DNA of 64,000 nucleotides from Thalassolituus sp. UBA674 (GCA_002298335.1 DBNK01000029.1:14496-78495); one strand, 5' to 3'; shown: positions 1-9,648, numbered from the stretch's first letter. Notes: generated by a model not told the origin, from the sequence alone. Program-made: numbers and translations.

Positions 1-1260
1 GTCAGTGGTATTGAAGGAGCCTGGACCACCAACCCGACCCAATGGGATATGGGTTACTTCGACATGCTGTTCGGTCACGAGTGGGAGCTGGCCAAAAGTC
101 CGGCCGGTGCCTGGCAGTGGCAGCCTGTTGCGATCTCAGACAGCGACAAGCCAGCCGATGTTGAAGACGCATCGATCCGCACCATCCCCATCATGACGGA
201 TGCGGACATGGCGATGAAGGTAGATCCGGCCTACAACGCCATCTGCCAGAAATTCATGCAGGATCCGGATTACTTCAGTGAGTGCTTTGCCCGTGCCTGG
301 TTCAAGCTGACGCACCGTGATCTGGGGCCAAAGAGCCGTTACTGGGGCCCGGATGTGCCGGCAGAAGACCTGATCTGGCAGGACCCGGTTCCGGCGGCAG
401 ACTATGTACCGACGGAAACAGAAATAGCGCAGCTGAAGAAAACCATTCTGGCTTCCGGCCTGAGTGTGGCTGAGCTGGTGGCGACGGCCTGGGACAGTGC
501 CCGTACCTTCCGTGGTTCTGATTACCGTGGAGGGGCCAACGGTGCCCGTATCCGCCTCGCACCTCAGAAAGACTGGCAGGGTAATGAGCCGCAGCGCCTG
601 CAGAAAGTGCTCAGTGCACTTGAAGCTATTCAGGCTGACTTTGGCAAGCCGGTGAGCATGGCGGATCTGATTGTGCTGGCGGGCTCAGCGGCGGTGGAGA
701 AAGCGGCTCATGATGCCGGTGTTGATATCGACGTGCCGTTCGCTCCGGGTCGTGGCGATGCCACTGATGCACAGACCGATGCGGCCTCGTTTGATGTGCT
801 GGAGCCGCTGCACGATGGCTTCCGTAACTGGCTGAAAGCAGATTATGTTGTCTCAGCGGAAGAAATGCTGCTCGATCGTGCTCAGCTGATGGGACTGACT
901 GCGCCTGAAATGACGGTGCTGATCGGTGGTATGCGCGTGCTGGGTACCAACTATGGTGGCGCTGCTGAGGGGGTGTTTACCGATAAGCCGGAAACCCTGA
1001 CCAACGACTTTTTCGTCAATCTGACGGACATGGCGTACAGCTGGAAGCCGGCGGGGAAGAACCTGTATCAGATCATCGACCGTAAGGATGGCTCAGTGAA
1101 ATGGACGGCTACCCGCGTGGATCTGGTGTTCGGTTCCAACTCCATACTGCGCTCGTACGCTGAGGTCTATGCTCAGGACGACAACCATGTGAAGTTTGTC
1201 AGAGACTTCGTGAAAGCCTGGGTGAAGGTGATGAACGCGGACCGGTTTGATCTGGCCTGA
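1..1260 (+). CDS. katG: catalase-peroxidase KatG, C-terminal part (5' end outside window)
   Basis: The reading frame is open from base 1 to the stop at 1260, giving 419 residues. This matches the C-terminal half of KatG, a haem enzyme of about 720 residues that removes hydrogen peroxide. Recognisable stretches are GIEGAWTTNPTQWDMGYF at the left edge and KWTATRVDLVFGSNS near the end. The haem ligand and distal residues lie upstream, outside the window. The first ATG in frame (49) is internal and is not the start. The gene ends just before a strong terminator shared with the convergent putA. Identity is very secure; the N-terminal half cannot be judged. Confidence 0.96.
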   Translation, partial: VSGIEGAWTTNPTQWDMGYFDMLFGHEWELAKSPAGAWQWQPVAISDSDKPADVEDASIRTIPIMTDADMAMKVDPAYNAICQKFMQDPDYFSECFARAWFKLTHRDLGPKSRYWGPDVPAEDLIWQDPVPAADYVPTETEIAQLKKTILASGLSVAELVATAWDSARTFRGSDYRGGANGARIRLAPQKDWQGNEPQRLQKVLSALEAIQADFGKPVSMADLIVLAGSAAVEKAAHDAGVDIDVPFAPGRGDATDAQTDAASFDVLEPLHDGFRNWLKADYVVSAEEMLLDRAQLMGLTAPEMTVLIGGMRVLGTNYGGAAEGVFTDKPETLTNDFFVNLTDMAYSWKPAGKNLYQIIDRKDGSVKWTATRVDLVFGSNSILRSYAEVYAQDDNHVKFVRDFVKAWVKVMNADRFDLA

Positions 1261-1282
1261 GAGACCTCATCAGTCTGAAACG

Positions 1283-1306
1283 AAAGCCCCCGGAAGGGGG
1301 CTTTTT
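1283..1306. terminator. bidirectional intrinsic terminator between katG and putA
   Basis: A perfect GCCCCC/GGGGGC stem with a four-base loop is followed by five T on the plus strand, and by a T-containing tail on the minus strand. It lies between the convergent katG and putA stop codons and probably ends both transcripts. Confidence 0.85.
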
Positions 1307-1329
1307 ATTGGGCGCAATTCAGGGTCAGA

Positions 1330-4300
1330 TCAGTCGTCAGACCTGCCGCGCAGCAGCTCGACATTCCCTCCGGCAGCGGCGGTATTGACCGTCAGGGTAC
1401 GTTCGACCGCGAAACGTGGCACATAATTCGGACCACCGGCTTTCGGCCCGGTACCAGAGCGCCCCATGCCGCCGAACGGCTGCACACCGACCACAGCACC
1501 GATCTGATCACGGTTCACATACACATTCCCCACCCGGGCACGCTGGCAGATGCGGTCAATGGTCTGTGGGTTACGGCTGTGAATGCTCAGCGTCAGACCA
1601 AAGCCGGTGCTGTTGATGTCATCCACCAGTTTATCCAGCTGTGACGCCTTGTAGCGCACGATGTGCAGTACCGGGCCGAAGTGTTCGTCTTTCAGGTCGT
1701 TGATGCTGCCGATGACGAAGGCCATCGGCGTGATGAAGGTGCCTTCTTCCGGCGCTGTCGGTGCTTTGGCGGCCAGCTTGGCATGGGTCTGCAGCCAGCG
1801 CTTGTGTGATTTCAGCTGGTGTTGGGCGCGGGTGGAAATCACCGGGCCAATGTCAGTGGTGAAGTCAGTAGGGTCGCCAACAATCAATTCTTTCATAGCG
1901 CCCTGCAGCAGGCTGATGACCGTATCCGCAATGTCTTCCTGCACACACAATACCCGCAGGGCAGAGCAGCGTTGTCCTGCGCTGGTAAAGGCTGAGCGCA
2001 TGACATCTTTAACGATCTGTTCAGGCAGGGCTGAGGAGTCGGCAATCAGGGCGTTCTGGCCGCCGGTTTCGGCGATCAGGCAGGGCAGGGGGCCGGAGCG
2101 TTGGGCCAGTACCCGGGCGATATTACGGGCGGTGATATCAGAGCCGGTGAAGGCCACACCGGCGATGCGCGGATCGCTGAGAAAGGCTTCGCCGAGCTGT
2201 TTACCGTTGCCGGGTACCAGCTGCAGGAGTTCACGCGGTAGTCCGGCTTCATAGAAGAGTGAGACGGCCCGTGCAGCAATCAGCGAGGTAGACTCCGCGG
2301 GTTTAGCGATCACTGCATTACCGGCCGCCAGTGCCGCTGTGATCTGGCCTATGAATATCGCGAGCGGGAAATTCCATGGGCTGATGCAGAACCACACGCC
2401 ACGGCCTTCGTAAAACAGCTGGTTGCGTTCACCGGTCGGACCAGGCAGATCAATCGGATGGGCAAATCCGGCGCCGAGGCAGTTGGCGTAATAGCGGCAG
2501 AAATCCACGGCTTCACGGATTTCATCCAGGCTGTCCTGCCAGGTTTTTCCGGCTTCCAGCAGGCACAGGGCCATCAGCTCCGGGCGATGTTTCTCCAGCA
2601 GGTCGGCGAGGGTGAGCAGCCACTGACGACGCAGGTCAACGCTTTCCTGACGGGGTTTCAGACGCCAGCGTTCAAACCCGGAGATTGCCGCATTGGTGAC
2701 GGTCTCGGCATCATCGGGGTTGAACCACTGTACCGTGCCAACCTCGCGGTTGACGCTCCACGGGGCTGAGATGCTGTGCTGAGGGGGCAGGGTCAGGAAA
2801 TGGCTGATTGCCAGCATAGGGCCGGCAAACCATTGGTGTTTAAACCAGCGCGTGACCTCGGCCTGCAGGGCATCACGCTCCTGCGGAATACTGAGATTCA
2901 CACCGGCAGAATTACGGCGCTCTGCGAACAGGTTCTGTGGCAGCGGCGTTAACGGATTCATGCTGAAATCATGCTGCTGGGCCAGTGCAACCGGCGATGC
3001 AGTCAGGGCTTCCGGGCTGACATTGTCATCCCAGAGGTGATGAACAAAGGAGGTATTCGCACCATTTTCCAGCAGGCGCCGCACCAGATACGGCAGTAGT
3101 TCTTTGTGGCGTCCAACCGGTGCGTATACCCGCAGCCGGTCGTTGCGCTGTTGCTGCCAGTGGCGGTAAAGGGATTCCCCCATGCCGTGCAGGCGCTGGA
3201 ACTCATAGTCTGTGTCGTTACCACAGGCGTCGGCCAGAGCGGCGACAGCACTGATGGTCTGGGCATTGTGCGTGGCAAACTGTGGCAGTATCCCTGTGGC
3301 TCTGAGCATAAAGCCTGCGCACATCATGTAGGCGATGTCGGTGTGGCATTTGCGCGTGTACACCGGGTAACTGCTCTGGCCACGCTGTTGTGCCATTTTG
3401 ATTTCTGTATCCCAGTAGGCGCCTTTGACCAGACGTACCGGAATGGCTGTGCCGGTATCGGCGGCGAGCCGGTTAAGCCAGCCGAGCACGGGCAGCGCCC
3501 GCTTACCGTAAGCCTGCACGGCAAGACCAAAACCACCCCAGCCCAGAGCTTGCTGCTCCAGTACCTGTTGAAACAGCGCCAGCGACAGCTCAAGACGGTC
3601 GGCCTCTTCGGCATCCACGGTAAGGGGAATGTTCAGCTCACGGGCACGTTTTACCAGCTGGCCGAGACGTTCGCCCAGTACCTCAAGCACCTCTGCACGG
3701 CGGCTTTCTTCGTAGCGCGGGTGCAGGGCTGACAGCTTGACCGACAATGACGCCGGATACTGTGTTCTCTGTGCGGATGAAATGGCCTCCAGCGCCTGCT
3801 GGTAAGCGTCCAGGTAATGCAGCGCATCTTCTGTCGTCAGTGCTGCTTCGCCGAGCATATCGAATGAGTGGGTGAGTGTGGCGGATGCCTGCCCCTGCCC
3901 GGAGCGTACGGCTTCGCCGATGGTCTGGCCCAGAACAAACTGGTTGCCCATGATGGTCATGGCCTTATCCAGCGCCTTACGGATGACCGGCTGACCCGGA
4001 CCGGACAACAGTCGTGCCAGACGGCTGCTCATGCGCGATAGCTTGCCGCTGGCGTTGAGCCCGCGGGTGGCCAGATTGACCCAGCGGGACTCACTGTGAT
4101 TGAGGTGTTTTTCCCAGTCGGCCTGGCTCATTTCTGCCCGGATAAAGGCATCACGGGTGGCCTTGTCGGGGATGCGCAGCAGGGCCTCGGCCATGATCAT
4201 CAGAATCAGGCCTTCCTCGTTATCCAGACTGTATTCGCGCATGAAGTCATCGAACACAGTCAGTTCGTGATCCTGCCGCAGGCCGGCCACCAGAGTGGCC

Positions 4301-4473
4301 GCTTCCCGGCTGCAGTACGACATCATGGAAGCCGGCAGGCTGGCTGCCATATCCCTTACGATCAGGGTTTCATCGGCATGGTAGTAGAGCTGAATCTGCT
4401 CCAGCCAGTTGTCACAGGTCCAGCTGCTGGCGTTAGAACTGCACAGCAGCTGCGGGGCAATCAGGGATGTCAT
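1330..4473 (-). CDS. putA: bifunctional proline dehydrogenase / glutamate-semialdehyde dehydrogenase PutA
   Basis: This 1047-residue protein oxidises proline to glutamate in two steps. The proline dehydrogenase barrel covers roughly residues 100-480 (VRLVKGAYWDTEIKMAQQRG is typical of it). The aldehyde dehydrogenase domain runs from about 560 to 1010, with the catalytic cysteine in FTSAGQRCSALRV near residue 830. The N-terminus begins directly with the barrel-associated arm. It lacks the ribbon-helix-helix DNA-binding domain of the roughly 1320-residue enterobacterial PutA, so this should be a purely enzymatic, non-repressor form. It is transcribed alone, convergent with katG. Start chosen at the ATG preceded by a GGAGG-like site. 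Confidence 0.96.
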   Translation of the reverse strand: MTSLIAPQLLCSSNASSWTCDNWLEQIQLYYHADETLIVRDMAASLPASMMSYCSREAATLVAGLRQDHELTVFDDFMREYSLDNEEGLILMIMAEALLRIPDKATRDAFIRAEMSQADWEKHLNHSESRWVNLATRGLNASGKLSRMSSRLARLLSGPGQPVIRKALDKAMTIMGNQFVLGQTIGEAVRSGQGQASATLTHSFDMLGEAALTTEDALHYLDAYQQALEAISSAQRTQYPASLSVKLSALHPRYEESRRAEVLEVLGERLGQLVKRARELNIPLTVDAEEADRLELSLALFQQVLEQQALGWGGFGLAVQAYGKRALPVLGWLNRLAADTGTAIPVRLVKGAYWDTEIKMAQQRGQSSYPVYTRKCHTDIAYMMCAGFMLRATGILPQFATHNAQTISAVAALADACGNDTDYEFQRLHGMGESLYRHWQQQRNDRLRVYAPVGRHKELLPYLVRRLLENGANTSFVHHLWDDNVSPEALTASPVALAQQHDFSMNPLTPLPQNLFAERRNSAGVNLSIPQERDALQAEVTRWFKHQWFAGPMLAISHFLTLPPQHSISAPWSVNREVGTVQWFNPDDAETVTNAAISGFERWRLKPRQESVDLRRQWLLTLADLLEKHRPELMALCLLEAGKTWQDSLDEIREAVDFCRYYANCLGAGFAHPIDLPGPTGERNQLFYEGRGVWFCISPWNFPLAIFIGQITAALAAGNAVIAKPAESTSLIAARAVSLFYEAGLPRELLQLVPGNGKQLGEAFLSDPRIAGVAFTGSDITARNIARVLAQRSGPLPCLIAETGGQNALIADSSALPEQIVKDVMRSAFTSAGQRCSALRVLCVQEDIADTVISLLQGAMKELIVGDPTDFTTDIGPVISTRAQHQLKSHKRWLQTHAKLAAKAPTAPEEGTFITPMAFVIGSINDLKDEHFGPVLHIVRYKASQLDKLVDDINSTGFGLTLSIHSRNPQTIDRICQRARVGNVYVNRDQIGAVVGVQPFGGMGRSGTGPKAGGPNYVPRFAVERTLTVNTAAAGGNVELLRGRSDD

Positions 4474-4533
4474 GGCGGATAACCTCCGGCGGTGGAAGTA
4501 AAACAGCCGTGCCCGGGACCTGAAGGTGTTAAA

Positions 4534-4998
4534 TCAGTCCTGACCGGCGTACAGCATCAGCATCAGGCGCACGCGTTCATCGCAGGGCTGATGGTCCAGC
4601 GCGTGATCCAGCTGCCAGTCGTGCAGGCGTTGCGGATCTGAAATTCCATCGCTGTGATCGGCGGTCTCAACGGAGAGCTCCCGGCCACAGGCATCGTACA
4701 GGCGTTCAAGCAGTATCTGGGTGATATCCGGCTCGTGGCTGAACAGCAGTGGCTGTTCCAGATCATGCTCCAGCTCACGAATCACTGACCAGGGGGTTTC
4801 ACCCAACTGATACAGGGTGTGCTGACTGATGCCATGCAGATCTTCGAGGCTGTAGTCCCAGTCGTCCCAGTCATCTTCCGGCTGGATCAGAGCGGTTTTA
4901 ATGGTGCCGTTTTCCAGTGACCAGGCGATGGCAACGGGAAAGGCTGATTCTTCACGGGAGCTGGCATCAATGGCAATAAAATGGGGGTAGCTGGGCAT
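4534..4998 (-). CDS. DnaQ/RNase H-fold exonuclease-like protein, catalytic site apparently degenerate
   Basis: A 154-residue soluble protein. The opening FIAIDASSREESAFPVAIAW has the shape of the first strand of DEDD 3'-5' exonucleases, followed by an LHGIS element like the family's IHGI. The C-terminal helix carries HALDHQPCDERV, resembling the H-x4-D end motif. In an active DEDDh enzyme the first motif is D-x-E; here it reads D-A-S, so the metal-binding glutamate is missing. It may be an inactive nuclease-fold protein. It lies downstream of the sensor-like gene at 5009-6817 with only a 10-base gap, suggesting cotranscription. Family assignment is by motif shape and moderately secure; function is unknown. 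Confidence 0.6.
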   Translation of the reverse strand: MPSYPHFIAIDASSREESAFPVAIAWSLENGTIKTALIQPEDDWDDWDYSLEDLHGISQHTLYQLGETPWSVIRELEHDLEQPLLFSHEPDITQILLERLYDACGRELSVETADHSDGISDPQRLHDWQLDHALDHQPCDERVRLMLMLYAGQD

Positions 4999-5008
4999 GC
5001 TGAGTGTC

Positions 5009-6817
5009 TCAGGAAAGACCGTCCGGGTCTGTTGTCGGTTCCTGATTATCCAATGCCATTGAAATTGTCACAACCAGAGTATCCGGTGTCAGCAGACGTC
5101 GCTCGAGTTCACCCCGCATGCGGCTGCAAACGGCGTACTCTAACAGCCCGAACAGAGGGTGAGGAGGCAGGTCTTCCTGCCCGGCTGACAGTTGCCAGGT
5201 AATGGTAATGTCGACCCGGTCGACACCGGTAGCCAGCTCCACTTCCAGTTGCTGGGCCTGATACTGCAGGGGTTCTTCTTCGGTAACGCGGCGGATTATA
5301 AACATCCGCAGCTGTACCGCGTCAGAGACGATCAGAGACAGGGGTAAGCGTGATGAAACCGCGACGCTGTTCTGCAAGGGTGACGTAGCCAGCCAGCTCT
5401 GTACTGTTTTGGCAAAATCCACGGTGCCGGCCTGTTGTTCCGTACACAGACGCAGGTATTCGGTGTAGTCCTGGAGGCGTCCCGGCAGGTGAGTCATATC
5501 CGGATAAACATCACGTATTTCCTGCAGCAGCAATTCTTTAAAGCGCACGGAATTATGATGGCTGACTGAATTCTGCACACGGTTCAGTTCGGCTGTCAGC
5601 TGACGTATGGTATCGCGCGCATTCTGCTGTTCACGATAGAGCTCTTCGGTGCGCTTGGTTACCTGTTTTTCCAGGGTTGCGGCCAGTTCCTGAGCGGTGG
5701 TGCGGGCTGTGTATTCTTTGGTTTTATCAATAATACAGATCAGCACTTCTTTCGGGCGCGATTCAGAATATTTCAGAATCTGGAACGTCACATCAAAAAA
5801 CCGTTTTTCATTGCGGAAATTACGCAGTGAAAATTCACCATGAACCCGGGGAATATGGCCGTACAGTAATTGCTGAATGCGGTCGAGCTGATCGGCTTTA
5901 CGGTCGCCTTCAATCAGCAGCAGAAAACGCTCGATGGGGTTGGTCATGGTCTCCAGCTCGTGCTGAGTGGTCGACAGATGACGGGCAAAATGAATATTGC
6001 ATTCGAGCTGGTCGGATTCCGGATAATAATGGGCAAAACCCAGCATGGCATTATCAATGGCGATGGTCAGCTGTTCGCGCGTTTCGAGCAGATTATTCTG
6101 CACCTGTTCGCGGGTTTTGGTCTCAGAGCTGATGGACAGACTCATGCGTTCCAGCGCCAAGGCAACCATGTCCAGTTCATCACAACGCTCGCGGGCATTG
6201 CGCAGCTCAGGGATGGATTCAATATTATCCAGCCGCAGTTCTTTTACCCAGTCCGACATGGCGTTCAGACGGCGGATAAAGAACACGCGCACAATGAACA
6301 GGAAAAACACGGATACCGAAAGTGCTTTCACAAATTGTGTCAGCAGAATGGTGGCGGCTTTGTATTTAAGGTCTTCGTAGAGGCCGGAATAATCGACATG
6401 GATAAATAAACGGCCCAGCTTGTAATAACGCATGCCGTTCTGATGAGTCAGCTCAAAGGAATATTCGCGGCTGGCGGGTTGGTGGCTGTCACCGGCACTT
6501 TGCAGAATACGGTTGTTGTCGCGGATGTAGACGTAGACGACCCCGGGAAAATTCAGAATACCTTCCAGCTGGGCTTCCAGCTGTTTGCTGTCAAAATTCC
6601 ACAGACTGTAACTGATACTCTGCTGGTAACTCAGCTTGAGCTGTTCCAGTGTGCCATCAATGGTACGCAGTCCGCGCTGATAATCGGCATACAGAATGTA
6701 TAGCGAAGCAATCAGCGACAGGATGAAGCTGAACAGCAGAAGGTAAGAGAGCAGACGTGTTCCGATATGACTGCGGAGTTTGATCTCACTTATTTTTCTT
6801 GTCCGTGCTGTCGGCAT
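5009..6817 (-). CDS. two-TM membrane sensor with degenerate histidine-kinase-like C-terminus
   Basis: A 602-residue protein. TM1 is near residues 20-44 (LLSYLLLFSFILSLIASLYI), with a periplasmic segment of about 110 residues. TM2 is near 155-178, followed by a HAMP-like linker, a PAS-like region (about 240-370) and a coiled coil (about 365-420). The last 180 residues have the length and rough strand pattern of a kinase dimerisation/ATPase module. I find no H-box (SVSHHNSVRFKELLL lies where one would be) and no N, G1 or G2 box. It therefore looks like a receptor whose kinase part has decayed or been repurposed. No response regulator is adjacent. Cotranscription with the exonuclease-like gene downstream is likely. 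Confidence 0.6.
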   Translation of the reverse strand: MPTARTRKISEIKLRSHIGTRLLSYLLLFSFILSLIASLYILYADYQRGLRTIDGTLEQLKLSYQQSISYSLWNFDSKQLEAQLEGILNFPGVVYVYIRDNNRILQSAGDSHQPASREYSFELTHQNGMRYYKLGRLFIHVDYSGLYEDLKYKAATILLTQFVKALSVSVFFLFIVRVFFIRRLNAMSDWVKELRLDNIESIPELRNARERCDELDMVALALERMSLSISSETKTREQVQNNLLETREQLTIAIDNAMLGFAHYYPESDQLECNIHFARHLSTTQHELETMTNPIERFLLLIEGDRKADQLDRIQQLLYGHIPRVHGEFSLRNFRNEKRFFDVTFQILKYSESRPKEVLICIIDKTKEYTARTTAQELAATLEKQVTKRTEELYREQQNARDTIRQLTAELNRVQNSVSHHNSVRFKELLLQEIRDVYPDMTHLPGRLQDYTEYLRLCTEQQAGTVDFAKTVQSWLATSPLQNSVAVSSRLPLSLIVSDAVQLRMFIIRRVTEEEPLQYQAQQLEVELATGVDRVDITITWQLSAGQEDLPPHPLFGLLEYAVCSRMRGELERRLLTPDTLVVTISMALDNQEPTTDPDGLS

Positions 6818-6986
6818 GTCCCTTTATTACCGGGTGATGGCTGAAAATAACTGAGGTTCGTCTGCCGCGGGCGGAAACTGCGCAGACACAGTCAGCCAAG
6901 TATAGCCGCTGTGTCCGGAAAATGTGTAGCACCATATGCGCCCGCTCCATCGTATGAGCGGGAATGGCTGCCAGAGAGGAGAATGA

Positions 6987-7538
6987 TCAGAGTCCGACCA
7001 GACGCATGAACTCATTGCGTGTGGCCTGGTTGTCACGGAACACGCCTTTCATGACCGAGGTGCGCATCATGGAATTCTGTTTCTGCACACCACGCATCAT
7101 CATGCACATGTGCTGTGCTTCGACAATGACACCCACACCGCGGCAGCCGGTCACTTCTTCAACGGCTTCGGCAATCTGTTTGGTCATGTTTTCCTGAATC
7201 TGCAGACGGCGGGCGAACATGTCGACGATGCGCGCAAACTTGGAGAGACCCAGTACCTTGCCTTCCGGCAGGTAGCCAATGTGGCAACGGCCGATAAAGG
7301 GCAGTACATGATGTTCGCAGAGGGAATAAAGCTCGATCCCCTGCACCACAACCATCTCGTCATTGTCACTGGAGAATACGGCTCCATTGACGATGTCATC
7401 AAGATTGGACTGGTAACCACTGGTCAGGAACTGCATGGCTTTGGCGGCCCGTTTCGGCGTATCCAGCAGACCTTCCCGGCTGGTGTCTTCGCCCAGTTCG
7501 TGCAGGACATTTTTAAACAGGGTTTCTAATTCAGTCAT
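6987..7538 (-). CDS. folE: GTP cyclohydrolase I
   Basis: A 183-residue enzyme that converts GTP to dihydroneopterin triphosphate, the first step of tetrahydrofolate synthesis. The zinc-site motif CEHHVLPFIGRCHIGYLP is intact, as is the QENMTKQIAEAVEEV stretch. The length is that of the bacterial FolE1 core enzyme. It lies as a single leftward gene between murI and the sensor-like gene, with 169 bases downstream. An imperfect hairpin there (6941-6962) has no T-tract. Confidence 0.95.
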   Translation of the reverse strand: MTELETLFKNVLHELGEDTSREGLLDTPKRAAKAMQFLTSGYQSNLDDIVNGAVFSSDNDEMVVVQGIELYSLCEHHVLPFIGRCHIGYLPEGKVLGLSKFARIVDMFARRLQIQENMTKQIAEAVEEVTGCRGVGVIVEAQHMCMMMRGVQKQNSMMRTSVMKGVFRDNQATRNEFMRLVGL

Positions 7539-7625
7539 CGTCGTATCGGGTTGTCAGCGGATGAGGGGGCATTCTAACGGACTTTGCGATTCTTATACAG
7601 AATAACCCGGGTGTATAAGTCTGTT

Positions 7626-8432
7626 TCAGGCCGGAATCAGCGGGTTGCTGGTGTGTATCGGGCCGAGTCTGCGCAGATACTCCGCGGCCCCGTCCGGACG
7701 CTGAGTTCCTGTCCACCACAGACTGGTAGTGCTGTCCCCCTCCGCCGGGTTACCGGAAAAAATCCGTTGGGCTTGCTGAGCCACGGCTTTGCCGGAATCA
7801 ATCCAGTGGATCTGTGGCCACAGCTCTGACAACAGCGGAGTCAGCAACGGAAAGTGTGTACAGCCGAGGACCACATGCTGCATCTGCGGATGCGCCGCCA
7901 GCCAGCCGCTCAGTTCCTGCTGCAGGGCGGGGATAACATTCCGGCCGCTGATGAATTCTTCGCTGAGTTCCACCAGGCGACTGCTGCCCAGGCAGTTCAC
8001 TGTGCAGTGCGGGGCAAAATCCCGGATCAGTTGCTCTGTGTAGGGCCGGCGGACGGTGGCCGGTGTCGCAAGCAGGCCGATCTGTGGCTGCAGGTCGCCT
8101 TCTTCGTTTTTATGGCACTGTTCAGCGGCGACCTTGATGGCAGGAACCACCCCCACAACCGGGATGTTGAGAATATCCCGCAGCGGCTGCAGAGCCAGAG
8201 TACTGGCGGTGTTGCAGGCCAGAATCAGCAGCGAAGGTTCAAGCTGAATCACGGCGGAATCACAGAGACTGACGATCCGCTGTGACAGAGCCTCGTCTTC
8301 ACGGGTGCCGTAGGGAAACCATTCTGTGTCCATCAGATAGTGAAGGTGGGTGTGCGGAAAACGTTCGCGTACTTCGCGCAGGATACTGAGCCCACCAACG
8401 CCGGAATCAAAAATCAGAATGGAGTTTTTCAT
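7626..8432 (-). CDS. murI: glutamate racemase
   Basis: A 268-residue cytoplasmic enzyme making D-glutamate for peptidoglycan. FDSGVGGLSIL near the N-terminus carries the conserved Asp. The two catalytic cysteines lie in LILACNTAST and VVLGCTHFPLLTPLL. Length and motif spacing are normal. It precedes folE on the same strand with an 87-base gap, so cotranscription is possible but not shown. Start at the ATG giving MKNSILIFDSGVGG, the usual N-terminus. Confidence 0.95.
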   Translation of the reverse strand: MKNSILIFDSGVGGLSILREVRERFPHTHLHYLMDTEWFPYGTREDEALSQRIVSLCDSAVIQLEPSLLILACNTASTLALQPLRDILNIPVVGVVPAIKVAAEQCHKNEEGDLQPQIGLLATPATVRRPYTEQLIRDFAPHCTVNCLGSSRLVELSEEFISGRNVIPALQQELSGWLAAHPQMQHVVLGCTHFPLLTPLLSELWPQIHWIDSGKAVAQQAQRIFSGNPAEGDSTTSLWWTGTQRPDGAAEYLRRLGPIHTSNPLIPA

Positions 8433-8551
8433 ACCCAGATAAACCGAAGGCCTTACAACCGGATGGCGGCATTCTATCAGATATAACGCAGGGGGAGTTT
8501 TTCAGGGAAGGGGGCGGGCAGCCGTAGCTGCCCGGTCAGGTACCTGCGGAA

Positions 8552-9124
8552 TCAGGATTCCGTGAACACCAGATTGAACATCACAGGGACGGTGGTGCTG
8601 ATGCTGTCGAGTGCGGCGACACTGCGCAGCGCCTCGATACCGCCCTCGAGGCCGAAGTCTGCGGCTTTGATCAGTACGGGAACTGTGGTGCTGACGACGA
8701 TCTCACCGTTCTCAGACTGGCTGATCAGAACCGTGGCCGACAGGGTTTTGCTTATGCCGTGCAGACCGAGTACCAGATCCAGATCGGTTTCGGTGATGCT
8801 GCCGGCTTTGACGGCATCCATCAGCGGTGCCGGAATCTCAGCAGTTACTGTTGCCCTGGCAAATTGGGTGGTTTCAAAAAGGAGCTTCTGCATGCGCTCA
8901 TTACGGATAGGAATACCGGTTTCGACGCTGCTCAGATCAATATCAAACTGAGCTTTACCACTGTCGTCGATGGTGCCTTCCACACCAGTGAACTCATGGA
9001 TTTCGGTGATGTTGGTTTTCTTGGTGGAGAGAAAGTGCAGGCTGGAATCACCGGTCAGCTGCCAGCCAGCCATAGCCGGGACACTGATCAGCAGGGTAGT
9101 GAACGATATGAGCAGTTTTTTCAT
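8552..9124 (-). CDS. YceI family periplasmic lipid-binding-like protein
   Basis: A 190-residue protein with a clear signal peptide (MKKLLISFTTLLISVPAMAG, cut after AMA). The mature part reads WQLTGDSSLHFLSTKKTNITEIHEF, the typical start of the YceI lipocalin-like barrel, which binds polyisoprenoid-type lipids in structures of family members. The conserved D-x-SS-x-ET element appears as DIDLSSVETGIPIRNERM. Cellular role in this organism is unknown. It sits alone between murI and the DUF2489 gene. Confidence 0.88.
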   Translation of the reverse strand: MKKLLISFTTLLISVPAMAGWQLTGDSSLHFLSTKKTNITEIHEFTGVEGTIDDSGKAQFDIDLSSVETGIPIRNERMQKLLFETTQFARATVTAEIPAPLMDAVKAGSITETDLDLVLGLHGISKTLSATVLISQSENGEIVVSTTVPVLIKAADFGLEGGIEALRSVAALDSISTTVPVMFNLVFTES

Positions 9125-9162
9125 CGGTAGTCTCCTGACAATGTAAGAAGCAACGCGGCCAT

Positions 9163-9648
9163 TTATTGCAGCAGCGTTACCTGAGGGAATCTGTACTCAA
9201 TCAGCCACTGAAGTTCCCGCTCGATTGCGGATTTGTTGGCTTCTTCGAGGCGGAAACGTTGCTTGTCGAACTCAAACTGCTGCTTGGGCGTCAGTGCCCG
9301 GTAGGCTTCGAGAATCGGCATGTTGCGGATTTCTTCATGATGCTCACGTAAGGCGCCCAGTTCGTGGCGCTCCCACACATCCGGGTCGAGCCCGCGCAGC
9401 AGATATTCCAGGCGCAGCACTCCTTCACTGATGTCACACTGCTGTTGCAGCACAGACCGGGCAATAAAACGGATGTCTTTGACCAGTTCCTGCTGATGCC
9501 GACGCAGCTGCAGTTCAGCCTCGGCTTCTTCCTGCTGCTGACGCTCTTCCTGGGCACGCACCTGACGCAGGAGATACAGGGCGTAAACCCCGAGCACGGT
9601 TATGATTAACAGGGCGATGCTCAGCAGGCTGATTTGCAGAAGGGTCAA
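9163..9648 (-). CDS. DUF2489 family single-pass membrane protein
   Basis: A 161-residue protein. An N-terminal transmembrane helix (about residues 5-28) is followed by a charged, Gln/Glu-rich coiled coil (QEERQQQEEAEAELQLRR). The soluble domain carries DISEGVLRLEYLLRGLDPD and the C-terminal LQWLIEYRFPQVTLLQ. This arrangement matches the DUF2489 family of gammaproteobacteria, whose function is not established. It ends 38 bases upstream of the yceI-like start on the same strand. Confidence 0.75.
   Translation of the reverse strand: MTLLQISLLSIALLIITVLGVYALYLLRQVRAQEERQQQEEAEAELQLRRHQQELVKDIRFIARSVLQQQCDISEGVLRLEYLLRGLDPDVWERHELGALREHHEEIRNMPILEAYRALTPKQQFEFDKQRFRLEEANKSAIERELQWLIEYRFPQVTLLQ

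Noticed and set aside
3106..3732. 208-codon plus-strand frame
   Set aside because: Antisense to putA, no recognisable domain and no ribosome site; a shadow frame.
6941..6962. Intrinsic terminator after folE
   Set aside because: CCCGCTC/GAGCGGG forms a stem, but neither strand has a T-tract after it.
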